Positions 26,465 through 37,046 are shown, counted from the stretch's first letter. The stretch: 64,000 nucleotides of DNA from Lactobacillus johnsonii ATCC 33200 (GCF_000159355.1 NZ_GG670121.1:206308-270307); one strand, 5' to 3'. Program-made: numbers and translations. The notes: generated by a model not told the origin, from the sequence alone.

Positions 26465-28189
26465 TTAAGCTTTAACCTCAATCAAAAAGCCATCTGGCGC
26501 TAACACTCCCGCTTTATAATTCTGACTAAGAGCTGCTGTTTTATCAATTTCCACATTATGTTTACTGGTATTATAGTAGGCCTTTATTGCTTCTTTGCCT
26601 GTTCGTTCAACTTTTAGAAGTCCTTTTTCTGTTACCGTTAACTTAACAGTACCTTTATTTAAGGTATCACTATGATCTAGTCTGAATTTCACTAATTCAT
26701 GAACTCTTTGCCATACCGGACCATTTATCTTACTCCAATCCATTGGTTTACGACAATCCGGATCATTATCACCGCTCATCCCCATCTCTGTTCCATAGTA
26801 AATACATGGCACTCCAGGTTGAACAAATTCATACGCAACTGCTTGCAAAGCTAAATCTTGATTGTCTTTTGCTAAAGTTAAAATTCTAGCCGTATCATGG
26901 GAATCAAGCATATTCATCATAGCCTGGTCAACCATATCTGGATACATCATTAACTGATCAGTTAAGTGCTCACTAAGGTCTTTAGCATTCATTTTATGTT
27001 TAAAGAAGTGGTCTTCAATTTGTAAAGTATATGGATAATTCATTACACCTGTAAATTGATCTCCCTGAAGCCATGGACGAGCTGAATGCCATATTTCCCC
27101 AACAATATAAAAATCAGGCTTTATTTTAACTAATTCATCATGGAATCTCTTCCAGAAATGGTGGTCAACTTCATTTGCAACATCTAGCCGCCAAGCATCA
27201 ATATCAAAATATTTTACCCAGTAGGTCGCAATTTCTAATAAAAAGTCCTGTACTTCTGGGTTAGCCGTATTTAATTTAGGCATATGTTTTTCGAAGGCAA
27301 AAGTTTCATATGGTGGATTTTTTTCACCTTTACTTGGGTCCCGATATGGTTCAACAGGATATGAATTAATGTGGAACCAATCTTTAAAGCGTGATTTTTC
27401 GCCATTTTTAACTACATCTTGCCACTGCATTGATTGATCACCTAAGTGATTAAATACAGCATCAAGCATCACTTTCATCCCACGCTTATGTGCTTCATTA
27501 ACTACTTTTGCAAATAAATCCTTGTCTCCAAAAGCTGGATCTACTTGTAAATAATCAATTGTGTCATATTTATGATTAGAACTTGCCTTAAAAATTGGGC
27601 AGAAATATAATCCCGTAACCCCTAATTTCTGTAGATCATCTAGATGATCTAAAACTCCCTGTAAGTCTCCACCATAAAAATCTTCTCTGCCTGGATGATC
27701 TTCTGGATTCCATTCTTTAACATTTGCTGGGTCATTACTTTTATCGCCATTAGCAAAACGCTCCGGAAAAATTTGATACCAAACAATGTCTTTAAGCCAT
27801 TTTGGAGTCTTGATGCGATCAATATCATGGAAGTACGGAACTTTAAAATACATTCCATCTTCTCTTAACTTTTTATCGCTAAATTTTTCAATACTACGAT
27901 CACCGAAGAGCACATGACTTCCATCTTTGCCAATCACTTCAAAAGTATATTTAATTCGGTGATATGGAGCAGTTAAGGTTGCTCCCCAGTAATCATTAAC
28001 TTGACCACTACCTATTTTCTCCATTTCAAGTTCTTTAGCTTGTTTTGGTGGGAGATAGTTATCCGTGTAATGAACAATTACTTTTTCCACATCATCTTTT
28101 GCTGTATAAAGTCTAATTTTAACGTGTGAATGATCAATAACAAAACAATCTTCACTTTCAGTTCTATGTTTTAAAGCTGCAAGTTGCAT
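26465..28189 (-). CDS. Neopullulanase/maltogenic amylase-type glycosidase (GH13_20)
   Basis: A 574-residue intracellular enzyme with an N-terminal CBM34-like domain (first ~120 residues, RTESEDCFVIDHSHVKIRLY), then the GH13 barrel. Catalytic regions are LDAVFNHLGDQS, WRLDVANEVDH (nucleophile Asp), FYIVGEIWH (Glu) and NMLDSHDTARIL (Asp). Enzymes of this group open cyclodextrins, pullulan and maltodextrins to maltose. It lies 19 nt after malL with SD GAGGGATAAAAT, so it feeds MapA with maltose. Confidence 0.92.
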   Translation of the reverse strand: MQLAALKHRTESEDCFVIDHSHVKIRLYTAKDDVEKVIVHYTDNYLPPKQAKELEMEKIGSGQVNDYWGATLTAPYHRIKYTFEVIGKDGSHVLFGDRSIEKFSDKKLREDGMYFKVPYFHDIDRIKTPKWLKDIVWYQIFPERFANGDKSNDPANVKEWNPEDHPGREDFYGGDLQGVLDHLDDLQKLGVTGLYFCPIFKASSNHKYDTIDYLQVDPAFGDKDLFAKVVNEAHKRGMKVMLDAVFNHLGDQSMQWQDVVKNGEKSRFKDWFHINSYPVEPYRDPSKGEKNPPYETFAFEKHMPKLNTANPEVQDFLLEIATYWVKYFDIDAWRLDVANEVDHHFWKRFHDELVKIKPDFYIVGEIWHSARPWLQGDQFTGVMNYPYTLQIEDHFFKHKMNAKDLSEHLTDQLMMYPDMVDQAMMNMLDSHDTARILTLAKDNQDLALQAVAYEFVQPGVPCIYYGTEMGMSGDNDPDCRKPMDWSKINGPVWQRVHELVKFRLDHSDTLNKGTVKLTVTEKGLLKVERTGKEAIKAYYNTSKHNVEIDKTAALSQNYKAGVLAPDGFLIEVKA

Positions 28190-28208
28190 ATTTTATCCCT
28201 CAATCTTT

Positions 28209-29864
28209 TTAATTTTCTAATACTACTCCGGCATATGGTTCTAATCGTAATTTTCCTGCCATTAAATCATATTTGCCAGCCGATAACCTTTCGCTACTAA
28301 ATTCTTTTCCTACTTCAATTTCAATCGGTTCTTGACTCAAAGAAACAGCAATAAGAGCTTTTTTGTCTTTTAAATTACGCTCATAGACGTAGCTTCCATC
28401 TGACGTTGACCATAAATAATAATTACCATCTTGAAATAGTTGTTCTTTTTTCAAGCTAATAAGCTTTTTGTAAAAGTTAAACATACTACTATCATCTGCT
28501 ATTTCATCAGCTGCATTTATCTCATCAAGCTTTTTACCCTTAATCCAAGGTTCTTTATCTGTAAAGCCATTATTTCTTTCGTTATCCCATGGCATTGGAC
28601 CTCGAGCAGGAAGTTTATGGGTTTTACTTGCCATTAACAATGCTTCTTTTGAAGTTACGCCTGCTTTTTCTGCACTCTTTACAAACTCTTTTACGGTATC
28701 ATCTTGAAAATCATTTACATTTTCAAACTGTAAATTTCTCATTCCTAACTCTTCACCATAATAAATGATTGGAATACCACATTGTAAGTACATCAACATA
28801 GCCAAACTTCTTGCTTGAGTATCATTTTTAGCAATCCTGGTTGCAAGCCTTGCCATATCATGATTATTCCAATAAAGAGTAGGCTTAGAAATTCCACTTA
28901 AAGTCTGTTGCCAAATAGTCTGATTTTGTTTAAATTTAACCCAATCTAACGGCTTAGGTTGATAATTACTCAAAAAGCTAGGATCGATTTTGCTCTGATC
29001 TTCAGTAAAATATCTAAAAGTAATTACGCTATCCATTAAATGATTATGCTTATTTGTATAATCCACAGCCAAATTCACATTTGCACTTGCTGCTTCCCCT
29101 AAAAGTAATGCATCAGGATAATCCTGTTTTATTTCTTCACAAAATGGCCGCATCCATTTTTGAACTTGCGGTAAATTAGCAAAAAATGGTTCTGCAATTA
29201 CTGGCTCTTCATCTTTACTATTAACCGGAAAATTCTGTCTTAGATCGGCTTTTGCAATATGAATAAAGGCATCCAGTCTTAATCCATCAATGCCCTTTTC
29301 CAACCAATATTTTGCAATCTCGGTCATTGCATGTCTAACTTCGGAATTCTTCCAATTCAAATCAGGCATTCTTTTATCAAAAAGATGGAAATAAAATTGT
29401 CCAGTTCCTGCAGGATCCTTTTCCCAAACACTTCCTCCGAAAAAACTTCCCCAATTATTTGGACGCTGATTGTTTTCTCCAGCAAAAATATAATAGTCAC
29501 GATATATACTTTCTGGATTTTTTATAGCATCTTGAAACCAGGGATGCTGATCAGAAGTATGGTTCAATACAAAGTCCATAATTACATGAATACCAGCCTC
29601 ATGCATCTCTTTAATTAAGTTTTCCATATCCTCCATTGTTCCCATCTTTGGATCAATAGCAAAATAATTTGATACATCATAGCCATTATCCACTTGTGGA
29701 GAAACAAAAATTGGATTTAGCCAAACAGCATTGATTCCTAATTCCTTTAAATACGGTATTCTCTTTCTTATTCCATTTAAGTCACCAATACCGTCATTAT
29801 TAGAATCTTGAAAAGACTTAGGATATATTTGATAAATAATTGCTTGATCATACCAATGTCTCAT
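28209..29864 (-). CDS. malL: Oligo-1,6-glucosidase/alpha-glucosidase (GH13_31)
   Basis: A 551-residue GH13 enzyme beginning MRHWYDQAIIYQIYPKSFQD. Catalytic regions are MDFVLNHTSDQHPWF, GLRLDAFIHIAKAD (nucleophile), LLGEAA (Glu) and YWNNHDMARLA. It hydrolyses short alpha-glucosides; the exact linkage preference versus DexB cannot be told. The ATG at 29864 follows GGAGG by 9 nt; another ATG lies too close to the SD. It starts the malL-neopullulanase unit behind a cre. Confidence 0.88.
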   Translation of the reverse strand: MRHWYDQAIIYQIYPKSFQDSNNDGIGDLNGIRKRIPYLKELGINAVWLNPIFVSPQVDNGYDVSNYFAIDPKMGTMEDMENLIKEMHEAGIHVIMDFVLNHTSDQHPWFQDAIKNPESIYRDYYIFAGENNQRPNNWGSFFGGSVWEKDPAGTGQFYFHLFDKRMPDLNWKNSEVRHAMTEIAKYWLEKGIDGLRLDAFIHIAKADLRQNFPVNSKDEEPVIAEPFFANLPQVQKWMRPFCEEIKQDYPDALLLGEAASANVNLAVDYTNKHNHLMDSVITFRYFTEDQSKIDPSFLSNYQPKPLDWVKFKQNQTIWQQTLSGISKPTLYWNNHDMARLATRIAKNDTQARSLAMLMYLQCGIPIIYYGEELGMRNLQFENVNDFQDDTVKEFVKSAEKAGVTSKEALLMASKTHKLPARGPMPWDNERNNGFTDKEPWIKGKKLDEINAADEIADDSSMFNFYKKLISLKKEQLFQDGNYYLWSTSDGSYVYERNLKDKKALIAVSLSQEPIEIEVGKEFSSERLSAGKYDLMAGKLRLEPYAGVVLEN

Positions 29865-29902
29865 AATACACATCCTCCATGAATTTTATTTTAAGCAATT
29901 AT

Positions 29903-29916
29903 TATAAGCGCTTACA
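29903..29916. promoter_or_regulatory. cre site upstream of malL
   Basis: Minus-strand TGTAAGCGCTTATA matches the CcpA operator consensus closely. It is located 40-50 nt before the malL start. Confidence 0.72.
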
Positions 29917-29930
29917 ATATATTTTATATG

Positions 29931-29942
29931 TTACCGGTATCA
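29931..29942. promoter_or_regulatory. Candidate MalR operator upstream of malL
   Basis: TTACCGGTATCA with the 8-bp palindrome TACCGGTA, shared with one change at 26399-26410. Both stand before operons next to the LacI-type regulator gene. Confidence 0.55.
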
Positions 29943-29943
29943 A

Positions 29944-29974
29944 AAAAGGAAGCTGTCTAAACAGCTTCCTAATT
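29944..29974 (-). terminator. Terminator at the end of malR
   Basis: Minus-strand AGGAAGCTGTTTAGACAGCTTCCT followed by six T. The malR TAG lies within the stem. Confidence 0.82.
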
Positions 29975-30913
29975 TCTTGTAGATTCACTTTTTATTAGTT
30001 CTGGTTCAATCAAGACTTCACCCTGCTGAGCTCCATCTTGTTTAATTTTTTGCAGAATCATCCCAGCTAAGAGCTCACCAAGCTTAAATAAATTTTGCTT
30101 AACAGTAGTGAGTTTTGGATTTGAGACTTGATCTAAAAAAACTCCGTCAAAACCAATCACACCAAAATCCCGAGGAATGTTTCCATTCTTTCTTTGTATA
30201 GCTCGTACTACCCCCACTGCAATTCGATCACTAGCACAAATAAAGCATGTATTCGTTGCGAATTTTCTCCAATTATCAATAATTAATTTTTCAGACAGCC
30301 TACTATGGTTTTGGATTCGAAAAATTTTTGGAATCATATTATGTTTCTGAAGTGTGTTGATATAGCCGGCTTCTCTTGAATATTCAAAAGGCTCTTTTTC
30401 ATCAATTCCAATGAAAACAATTGATTGATAATTTTTATTAAGTGCATACTGTGTAGCCAACTGTTCACCTAATTTGTTATCTGTATCAATAAAATCATAG
30501 CCATAACGATTTTCTCCAAATAAAACAAAAGGTTTATCTAATTGATCTAACCATTCTGCATCCGTTGCTCGCCCACCAGTTATAATGTAGCCGTCTCCTT
30601 CGCCAACATCCCTGTCTGTGGCTAATTGAATTGCGTAGTGTTTTTTGCTTAATCCTTTAGCAATCCCAAAAAGTAGATTCATATAGTATGGCTCGGTTGT
30701 ATCAATATCTTCTAAAATTACCAATTTAACCACATTAGTCCGATTATGAGCTAAAGCACTCGCAATTGAATTGGGATGATAATTCAATTGCTCCATTGCT
30801 TTTTCCACAATTTTTCTTAATTCTGGCGTCACCTGTTGCGGATGATTAATAACCCGCGATACTGTCATCTTAGATACACTAGCTTTTTTTGCTACATCAT
30901 ATAAAGTAGTCAT
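29969..30913 (-). CDS. malR: LacI-family maltose regulator
   Basis: A 314-residue repressor with the LacI N-terminal HTH (TTLYDVAKKASVSKMTVSRV) and hinge (PNSIASALAHNRTNVV), then a periplasmic-binding-like effector domain. Its place at the head of the maltose locus, on the same strand, makes it the likely maltose-responsive controller. The repeated TTACCGnTATCA motif is its candidate site. Effector not shown by sequence. Confidence 0.9.
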   Translation of the reverse strand: MTTLYDVAKKASVSKMTVSRVINHPQQVTPELRKIVEKAMEQLNYHPNSIASALAHNRTNVVKLVILEDIDTTEPYYMNLLFGIAKGLSKKHYAIQLATDRDVGEGDGYIITGGRATDAEWLDQLDKPFVLFGENRYGYDFIDTDNKLGEQLATQYALNKNYQSIVFIGIDEKEPFEYSREAGYINTLQKHNMIPKIFRIQNHSRLSEKLIIDNWRKFATNTCFICASDRIAVGVVRAIQRKNGNIPRDFGVIGFDGVFLDQVSNPKLTTVKQNLFKLGELLAGMILQKIKQDGAQQGEVLIEPELIKSESTRN

Positions 30914-30973
30914 ATTCCCATAGTTCCTTCTTCAAAACTGTATAGTTTAATACTACCTTAATTATCCGATATA

Positions 30974-30987
30974 TGTAAACGCTTTTT
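30974..30987. promoter_or_regulatory. cre-like site upstream of malR
   Basis: TGTAAACGCTTTTT agrees with the cre left half and core; the last two bases differ. Confidence 0.45.
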
Positions 30988-31022
30988 ATATTTTTAAAAT
31001 AAAGGTATATCTTTTATAGGAC

Positions 31023-31057
31023 AAAAAAACCAATACCTAAATAGATATTGGTTTTTA
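31023..31057 (-). terminator. Terminator after prs
   Basis: AAAAACCAATA and TATTGGTTTTT form an 11-bp stem just beyond the prs stop. Confidence 0.82.
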
Positions 31058-31061
31058 TTAC

Positions 31062-32033
31062 TTAATTATGTGATTGAAAACGAGTATTAAATAGTGGACT
31101 AACCGGTTTATGCTCTTGAATCAATTTAATTGCTTCACCCATTAATGGTCCAACAGAAACAATTTCAGCCTTAGATAAATCTTTTTCTTCAGGTTGGTTA
31201 ATTGAATCAGTTAAGATCAATTTCTTAATTGGTGAATTATTCAAACGTTCAATTGCGGGACCTGATAAAACAGCATGAGTAGCTGAAGCATAAACTTCAG
31301 TTGTACCAGCATCCATTAAAGCTTGAGATGCTAAAGTAATAGTACCAGCAGTATCGATCATATCATCAATAATAATGGCACGCTTGCCTTTTACATCTCC
31401 AATAATGTTCATAACTTCAGCAACATTTGCCTTTGGACGGCGCTTGTCAACAATTGCAATTGGAGTCTTAAGGAATTCTGCTAGCTTTCTTGCTCTAGTT
31501 ACACCACCATGATCAGGTGAAACTACAACAGCATCTTTTTCTAAATCATGGCTTAAGAAGTAGTCCGCAAGAAGAGGTGCACCCATCAAATTATCAACAG
31601 GGATATCAAAGAATCCTTGAATTTGTGGGGCATGTAAATCAAGTGAAAGTACTCGATCAGCACCAGCTTTTTGTAACATATCAGCTACTAACTTAGCTGT
31701 AATTGGTTCACGTGCACGGGTCTTTCTATCTTGACGTGCATATCCGTAGTAAGGCATCACTAAGTTAACACTTCTAGCTGAAGCACGCTTAACAGCATCA
31801 ATCATGATTAACAATTCCATTAAATTATCATTTACTGGAGCTGAAGTTGATTGCACTAAATAAACATCTTTACCACGAACTGATTCATCGATGTTAATTT
31901 GAATTTCACCATCACTGAAACGTTTAACATCAGACTTACCGAGCTCAACCCCTACTTTTTTAGCAATTTTTTCTGCTAAAGGCTTATTAGAGTTGAGCGC
32001 AAAAATTTTGATTTCTTTGTCTAATTGAGACAT
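31062..32033 (-). CDS. prs: Ribose-phosphate pyrophosphokinase
   Basis: A 323-residue enzyme that makes PRPP from ribose 5-phosphate and ATP. Visible are [20 protein letters not shown], the flexible loop [20 protein letters not shown], the Mg-binding [18 protein letters not shown] and the PRPP loop [14 protein letters not shown]. The ATG at 32033 has SD GGAGGAAATT. It stands after glmU as in Bacillus, but a terminator separates them here. PRPP supports Xpt and is the effector of PurR. Confidence 0.96.
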   Translation of the reverse strand: MSQLDKEIKIFALNSNKPLAEKIAKKVGVELGKSDVKRFSDGEIQINIDESVRGKDVYLVQSTSAPVNDNLMELLIMIDAVKRASARSVNLVMPYYGYARQDRKTRAREPITAKLVADMLQKAGADRVLSLDLHAPQIQGFFDIPVDNLMGAPLLADYFLSHDLEKDAVVVSPDHGGVTRARKLAEFLKTPIAIVDKRRPKANVAEVMNIIGDVKGKRAIIIDDMIDTAGTITLASQALMDAGTTEVYASATHAVLSGPAIERLNNSPIKKLILTDSINQPEEKDLSKAEIVSVGPLMGEAIKLIQEHKPVSPLFNTRFQSHN

Positions 32034-32107
32034 AATTTCCTCCACCGAAAAATTACAATTCCACATTTAATAATAGCAAAAAAATACTTGTTACGCTTGT
32101 AAATAGC

Positions 32108-32140
32108 AAAAAAAGAAGTTGTATTTAACAACTTCTTTTA
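32108..32140 (-). terminator. Terminator between glmU and prs
   Basis: AAAAGAAGTTGT-ATTTA-ACAACTTCTTTT stem with T-run on the minus strand. Confidence 0.82.
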
Positions 32141-32143
32141 AAT

Positions 32144-33529
32144 TTATTCCCATTCTTTGTCTTTTGCCAAAGGTAATTTGTGCCAATAATCTGGTTTATT
32201 AGTTTGTCTACCTCTAGCAATTGCCATATCGTACTTCTCAACATCTTTAGTAATTGTAGAATCTGCTGCAACAAATGCATGATCGGCAATATTAACTGGA
32301 GCAATAATCGTAGCACCTGCACCAATGAATGAATGATCACCAACATTAGTATGGAACTTCTTAACGCCATCGTAGTTAGAGAAAATAGTGCCGCAGCCAA
32401 TATTAATATCTTTACCTAAAGTTGCATCCCCAACATAAGTTAAGTGTCCTACCTTAGTATTTTCTCCAATTTCAGCCTTCTTAATTTCAACAAAGTTACC
32501 AATATGTGCACCCTTGCGAATTACTGCCTTTGGACGAAGGTGCGAGTTAGGACCAATGTCAGTATTATCATCCATTTGAGCTTCTTGAAGAGTTGAAGAA
32601 GTGATAGTTACATTGTTGCCGATCTTAGAGTCAATGATTCTTGAACTATTAGTAATATAGCAGTTACTACCAATTTTGGTTTTACCCTTAATAACAACAT
32701 TTCCTTCGATAACAGTATCGTTGCCAATTTTAACATCGCTATCAATATATGCAGTATCAGGATCAATAAATGATACACCATTTCTCATGTGTTCCTCATT
32801 GATTCTTCTTTGCATAATTTTAGTTGCTTGAGCAAGAGCTATTCGGTCGTTAACCCCTAGACTTTCACTAAAGTCTGGCATTTCATATGCACCAACCTTG
32901 TGACCAGCCTTGCGCATAATTTCTAAAACATCAGTTAGATAGTATTCACCTTGCGCGTTATCGTTACCTACTTGTTTTAGAGCTTTAAATAATTCTTTAT
33001 TGTCAAAACAAAAAACACCAGTATTAATTTCATCAACAGCTAACTCTTCTGGAGTACCATCTTTTTGTTCAACAATTCTCAGAACATTTCCATCTTCGTC
33101 ACGAATGATACGTCCATAGCCAAATGGATTTGGAGCTTTTGCGGTCAAAACAGTTGCACTATTTCCGCTCTCTTCGTGTTTTTTAAATAGGTTATTAAAG
33201 GTTTTAGCTGTAAATAATGGAGTATCCCCAGTAGCAACTAAAGTTGATCCCTCTAAATTCTCTAATAGATCATTTGCTGCTAAAACTGCATCTCCAGTTC
33301 CTAATTGCTTTTCTTGAAAAGCAAATTCTGACTGACCTGCTAATACATCTTTAACACTCTCTGCGCCATTACCAACAACAGTGATAATCTTATCTGGATT
33401 AGTTTCCTTTGCTGCATCAACGACATGTTCTACCATCGTTTTTCCGCAAACCTTATGTAATACCTTGTAAAGTTTTGACTTCATACGGGTACCTTTTCCA
33501 GCAGCTAAGATAATAACATATTTATTCAT
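32144..33529 (-). CDS. glmU: Bifunctional UDP-N-acetylglucosamine pyrophosphorylase / glucosamine-1-phosphate N-acetyltransferase
   Basis: A 461-residue enzyme making UDP-GlcNAc, the substrate of MurA. The N-terminal uridylyltransferase has [11 protein letters not shown]; the C-terminal left-handed beta-helix consists of hexapeptide repeats from about residue 250 ([20 protein letters not shown]). Catalytic acetyltransferase region: [20 protein letters not shown]. Full length. Located between purR and prs, the conserved Firmicute order. Confidence 0.96.
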   Translation of the reverse strand: MNKYVIILAAGKGTRMKSKLYKVLHKVCGKTMVEHVVDAAKETNPDKIITVVGNGAESVKDVLAGQSEFAFQEKQLGTGDAVLAANDLLENLEGSTLVATGDTPLFTAKTFNNLFKKHEESGNSATVLTAKAPNPFGYGRIIRDEDGNVLRIVEQKDGTPEELAVDEINTGVFCFDNKELFKALKQVGNDNAQGEYYLTDVLEIMRKAGHKVGAYEMPDFSESLGVNDRIALAQATKIMQRRINEEHMRNGVSFIDPDTAYIDSDVKIGNDTVIEGNVVIKGKTKIGSNCYITNSSRIIDSKIGNNVTITSSTLQEAQMDDNTDIGPNSHLRPKAVIRKGAHIGNFVEIKKAEIGENTKVGHLTYVGDATLGKDINIGCGTIFSNYDGVKKFHTNVGDHSFIGAGATIIAPVNIADHAFVAADSTITKDVEKYDMAIARGRQTNKPDYWHKLPLAKDKEWE

Positions 33530-33576
33530 GAATTTAATATCCCCTCAATATTGTATTTAAGCTATCTATCAGTATA

Positions 33577-34413
33577 TCATTTTGGGAAACGATTGAAGTC
33601 TGTCTGCTCTAAGAAATTACCTGGTCGTACTTTGATTAGTTTCTTATCCCTGTCAACTTCAGTGATTTTAATTAAAGATTGGTAGTCATCAACTACTTTT
33701 TGAGAGGCATACTTTGTTTCGCAAAGTACACACATACCGGCAACAGTACCTTTAAATTCTTTAACTAGTTCTTCCATCCCAGTTAAAGTGCCTCCACCTT
33801 TCATGAAGTCATCGACAATTAGTACATTACTTCCTTCTGGGAGGAGTCTTTTGGCCAACTCCATTTTTTCAACTCGTTCACTTGAAGAAGCAACATAACT
33901 AACTGAAATTGTTGATCCCTCAGTAATTTTAGGACGTCTTCTAACCATTACAAATGGCACATTTAAGAAGCGACTTACTGCTTGTGCAAGAGCAATTCCT
34001 TTAGTCTCAATCGTCATTACATAATCAACATTACTGTAGGCATATTTAGTAGCAATCAGTTGTCCAATTTGACGTAAATCTTGCGGCGAGCCTAAAATAT
34101 CGGATAAGTAAACAAAATTACCGGGTAAAATACGATCAGGATCTTCAATACGGTCAGCTAAATCATGAAGATAGTCTGTAGCTTCTTTTTTTCCTACAAA
34201 AGGAATGTATCTTACTCCACCTGCTGCTCCTGCTACAGTTTCTAAAATTCCATTTTGATCGTTAGCTAAAGTTTGACGTAAAATTGCCAAATCTTCTGAA
34301 ATTGAAGATTTTGCTGCACCATAGCGATCTGCAAAAAATGGTAATGCAATCAAAGTATGAGGGCGAGCCAAAAGATACTTAACCATATCAACTAATCTTT
34401 CTGAACGTTTCAT
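33577..34413 (-). CDS. purR: Purine operon repressor PurR
   Basis: A 278-residue Gram-positive PurR. The N-terminal winged-helix begins MKRSERLVDMVKYLLARPHT, and the C-terminal phosphoribosyltransferase-like domain has the PRPP loop VLIVDDFMKGGGTLTGM. It is not catalytic in its family; PRPP relieves DNA binding. It probably regulates purine genes elsewhere; I found no obvious PurBox pair near guaA or xpt here. Confidence 0.95.
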   Translation of the reverse strand: MKRSERLVDMVKYLLARPHTLIALPFFADRYGAAKSSISEDLAILRQTLANDQNGILETVAGAAGGVRYIPFVGKKEATDYLHDLADRIEDPDRILPGNFVYLSDILGSPQDLRQIGQLIATKYAYSNVDYVMTIETKGIALAQAVSRFLNVPFVMVRRRPKITEGSTISVSYVASSSERVEKMELAKRLLPEGSNVLIVDDFMKGGGTLTGMEELVKEFKGTVAGMCVLCETKYASQKVVDDYQSLIKITEVDRDKKLIKVRPGNFLEQTDFNRFPK

Positions 34414-34470
34414 GCTTTTACCTTCCTAAATATTAAATAGATTTCTACGTTTAAATATACTCTATATAAA

Positions 34471-34515
34471 GAAAAATCACTAGCATTTTAAGTGAAATAC
34501 TAGTGATTGTTCGTA
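34471..34515 (-). terminator. Terminator after veg
   Basis: AATCACTAG and CTAGTGATT arms around a 16-nt loop, T-rich on the minus strand (…GATTTTTC). Confidence 0.78.
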
Positions 34516-34530
34516 ATATTCTATTGTCGA

Positions 34531-34770
34531 CTACATTTCATCAAACTCAAGTTCAATGTTTTTGGTTAATAAATCGGTATAACTATAAGATACTCGTTCA
34601 AAATTATTTTGATCTTGGTCAAGATCTACAACAAATACAGCCCGATAAGTCTTAGTTAATCTACCTTTACGACGGGTTACTTTTTTTCTTCCTGCTTGAG
34701 CTACTACTACCAAGTTTTCACCCAAATGAGAATCCAAACTTTGTTTAATTGCCATTAGTGTTGTTGGCAC
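34531..34770 (-). CDS. veg: Veg family protein
   Basis: A 79-residue protein of the Veg family, highly expressed in Bacillus and linked there to biofilm control. It begins with TLMAIKQSLDSHLGENLVV, followed by the basic AGRKKVTRRKGRLTKTYRA and the small beta-barrel-like tail. The start is GTG with AAAGGAG 9 nt upstream. The gene for IspE, next to veg in Bacillus, is absent, as expected for mevalonate-using lactobacilli. Confidence 0.9.
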   Translation of the reverse strand: MPTTLMAIKQSLDSHLGENLVVVAQAGRKKVTRRKGRLTKTYRAVFVVDLDQDQNNFERVSYSYTDLLTKNIELEFDEM

Positions 34771-34851
34771 TGGACGTCACTCCTTTGCTTGGATTCATTT
34801 TATCAAAAATTTAATATTTTTTCAAGTCTGTAATTTGTAATCGTTTTATGC

Positions 34852-35736
34852 TTACCGATCTTTTAGAAGATGTGCCAACTGAACAAATTGATTTAGAGTT
34901 AATTCTTCCGGACGAACTCTAACATCTAACCCTAGATCATTAATTAATTTCTCGCGTTCATTTTTATCTTTAATTAAAGTCTTCAAATTATTGGCTAAAG
35001 TTTTACGACGTTGAGCAAAACACATTTTCACTACATGATCGAAGAATACATAATCATTAATGTCAGGCTTTTCAAGAAGTGGCGTTAAGACAACAACCGC
35101 GGAATCAACTTTAGGTCTTGGCATGAAAGATGTGCTCTTTACTTCTTCGGCTAAGCGAACATTCATCCGGCTTTGCACTGCAATAGACAAAGGACCGTAT
35201 TCTTTTGTCTTAGGCTTAGCAACTAACCGTTCAGCAACTTCTTTTTGCATCATTAAGGTTAAACTTGAAAAATCTAAATCGCTCTTAATTAGATTAAAAA
35301 TAATTGGAGTTGTAATGTAGTAAGGCAAATTAGCAACAATATTAACTGATTTACTTAAATCAAGAAAGCCATCATTATCCTCTACAAAGTTAGCTTTCAA
35401 TACATCTTTCATTACCAACTTAAAGCGATCTTTCAATTCTTCACCATCAATTTTTTGTGGCAATTCATTGTTTAAGATTTCTGGTAAATCTTGATCAACC
35501 TCATAAGCCAAAACTTTAGCTCCAGCTAAAAGAAGTTGTTCAGTTAACGAACCAATTCCAGGTCCAATTTCAATAACTTGGTCTCCTGGTTGAATATCTG
35601 CTGCTTCAACAATTCCTTTAATTGCTGGTAAATCTACTAAAAAGTTTTGACCTAAATTCTTTTTCGCATGCATAAAATAGCGATTAACAATTGCTTGAGT
35701 TCTAACTGGACTTGCAATCGGCATACTATTTGACAT
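34852..35736 (-). CDS. ksgA: 16S rRNA (adenine(1518/1519)-N6)-dimethyltransferase
   Basis: A 294-residue enzyme dimethylating two adenosines in helix 45 of 16S rRNA. SAM motif I is [16 protein letters not shown]; the catalytic motif is [20 protein letters not shown] is the family's N-terminal signature. The ATG at 35736 follows GAGGG by 9 nt and overlaps rnmV by 11 nt. Loss gives kasugamycin resistance in many bacteria. Confidence 0.96.
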   Translation of the reverse strand: MSNSMPIASPVRTQAIVNRYFMHAKKNLGQNFLVDLPAIKGIVEAADIQPGDQVIEIGPGIGSLTEQLLLAGAKVLAYEVDQDLPEILNNELPQKIDGEELKDRFKLVMKDVLKANFVEDNDGFLDLSKSVNIVANLPYYITTPIIFNLIKSDLDFSSLTLMMQKEVAERLVAKPKTKEYGPLSIAVQSRMNVRLAEEVKSTSFMPRPKVDSAVVVLTPLLEKPDINDYVFFDHVVKMCFAQRRKTLANNLKTLIKDKNEREKLINDLGLDVRVRPEELTLNQFVQLAHLLKDR

Positions 35737-36289
35737 CTTCAACTGCCCTCTTTAATTCATCATAAGTAATTCCAAACATCTTTAAGCGTTTATAAAATTG
35801 TTTACTATTTCCATATCCAATTCCTAGCTTAATCCCAACCTTCTCACGTAAAAGACGAGCGCCCGAGCTCATTCCTAAGCCTAACTCATCGTAGTTTTCC
35901 TTAGTGATATCACTTTCTATCGGCTTAACTTCATGCAAATCACTTAAAGCACGAATCAAAGCTTCTTTTGAAGCGTGTTCAACTCCTAAACTATTTCCAC
36001 GCTTAGTTGGTTCTCCTTCTTTGCGTGTAATAAAAGCTTGCTTAGCCTGAGGAGCTGTTTGCGTAACTAAACGTCGAATCCTTTCGCCATTATAATCTGG
36101 GTCAGTAAAAATAATTATTTCTCTAGTTTGCGAAAGTTTCTTTATTTCAGCTAAAGTTTGTTCAGATACCTCTGAACCATTGGTTTCAATAGTTTCAATT
36201 CCAGGAAAAAATTGTTTTAGACGTTTGGTATCATCTCGACCTTCAACAATTATTACAGCATTAAATTGTTTTTTATTTTCTGATTCCAT
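35726..36289 (-). CDS. rnmV: Ribonuclease M5
   Basis: A 187-residue endonuclease that matures 5S rRNA. The N-terminal TOPRIM domain has [13 protein letters not shown] and [12 protein letters not shown]. The C-terminal region ([20 protein letters not shown]) is typical of RnmV. It overlaps tatD by 17 nt upstream and ksgA downstream, so the chain metG-tatD-rnmV-ksgA is translationally coupled. Confidence 0.95.
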   Translation of the reverse strand: MESENKKQFNAVIIVEGRDDTKRLKQFFPGIETIETNGSEVSEQTLAEIKKLSQTREIIIFTDPDYNGERIRRLVTQTAPQAKQAFITRKEGEPTKRGNSLGVEHASKEALIRALSDLHEVKPIESDITKENYDELGLGMSSGARLLREKVGIKLGIGYGNSKQFYKRLKMFGITYDELKRAVEDVK

Positions 36290-37046
36290 ATGCCCTCATC
36301 GTATTCTCAAATGTATGCTTGGCTACTTCTTCAACAGAGCTTCCACGCAAATCGGCAATTGCTTCAGCTACATAACGTACATATCCTGTTTCATTTTGTT
36401 TTCCACGGTATGGCTCCGGTGTTAAATATGGAGCATCAGTTTCAATTAAAAATTTGTCCCACGGCACAACCTTAGCTGAAGCATGAACATCAACTGCTTT
36501 AGTAAAAGAAACCACACCAGAAAATGAAACCATCATCCCTAAGTCAAGAAACTTCTTGAGCCATTCCGAATCACCATTGAAATTATGAATTATCCCACCA
36601 TATTCACCGACATGACTATCTTTCAAAACTTGATAAGTATCTTCAAAAGCATCTCGAGTATGAATATTAACAGGCATTTTCAAACTATGAGCCAAATCAA
36701 GTTGTCGCGCAAAAACTTTGCGTTGTACCTCTCTTGGAGATTCATCCCAATAATAATCTAGTCCAATTTCTCCTAAAGCGACAGTTTTAGGTTCTTTTAG
36801 TTGCTCGACTAGCTTATCCTCAGCTTTTTGATCATAGTCTTTAGCAACATCCGGACAATAGCCAACAATAGCATATAAGTTATCGAATCTTTGACTCAAG
36901 TTAATCGCACGTTCGTTAAATTCAGGATCTTGTCCAGCAACCGCACTTTTCACAACACCTAATTCTTTAGCTCGTTCAAGATAAACGTCTTCTTTTCCAC
37001 GAAAAGGTGCATCATTTAAGTGTGTATGCGAATCAAAAATCTCCAT
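36273..37046 (-). CDS. TatD-family metal-dependent deoxyribonuclease (YabD)
   Basis: A 257-residue TIM-barrel hydrolase. Metal ligands are seen as FDSHTHLND, the Glu in ALGEIGLDYYWDESP, NIHTRDA, GGIIHNFNGD and LIETDAPYLTPEPYRG. TatD enzymes act as 3'-5' nucleases. The ATG overlaps the metG stop (TAATG). Position before rnmV and ksgA is the standard Firmicute order. Confidence 0.94.
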   Translation of the reverse strand: MEIFDSHTHLNDAPFRGKEDVYLERAKELGVVKSAVAGQDPEFNERAINLSQRFDNLYAIVGYCPDVAKDYDQKAEDKLVEQLKEPKTVALGEIGLDYYWDESPREVQRKVFARQLDLAHSLKMPVNIHTRDAFEDTYQVLKDSHVGEYGGIIHNFNGDSEWLKKFLDLGMMVSFSGVVSFTKAVDVHASAKVVPWDKFLIETDAPYLTPEPYRGKQNETGYVRYVAEAIADLRGSSVEEVAKHTFENTMRAYGIRK

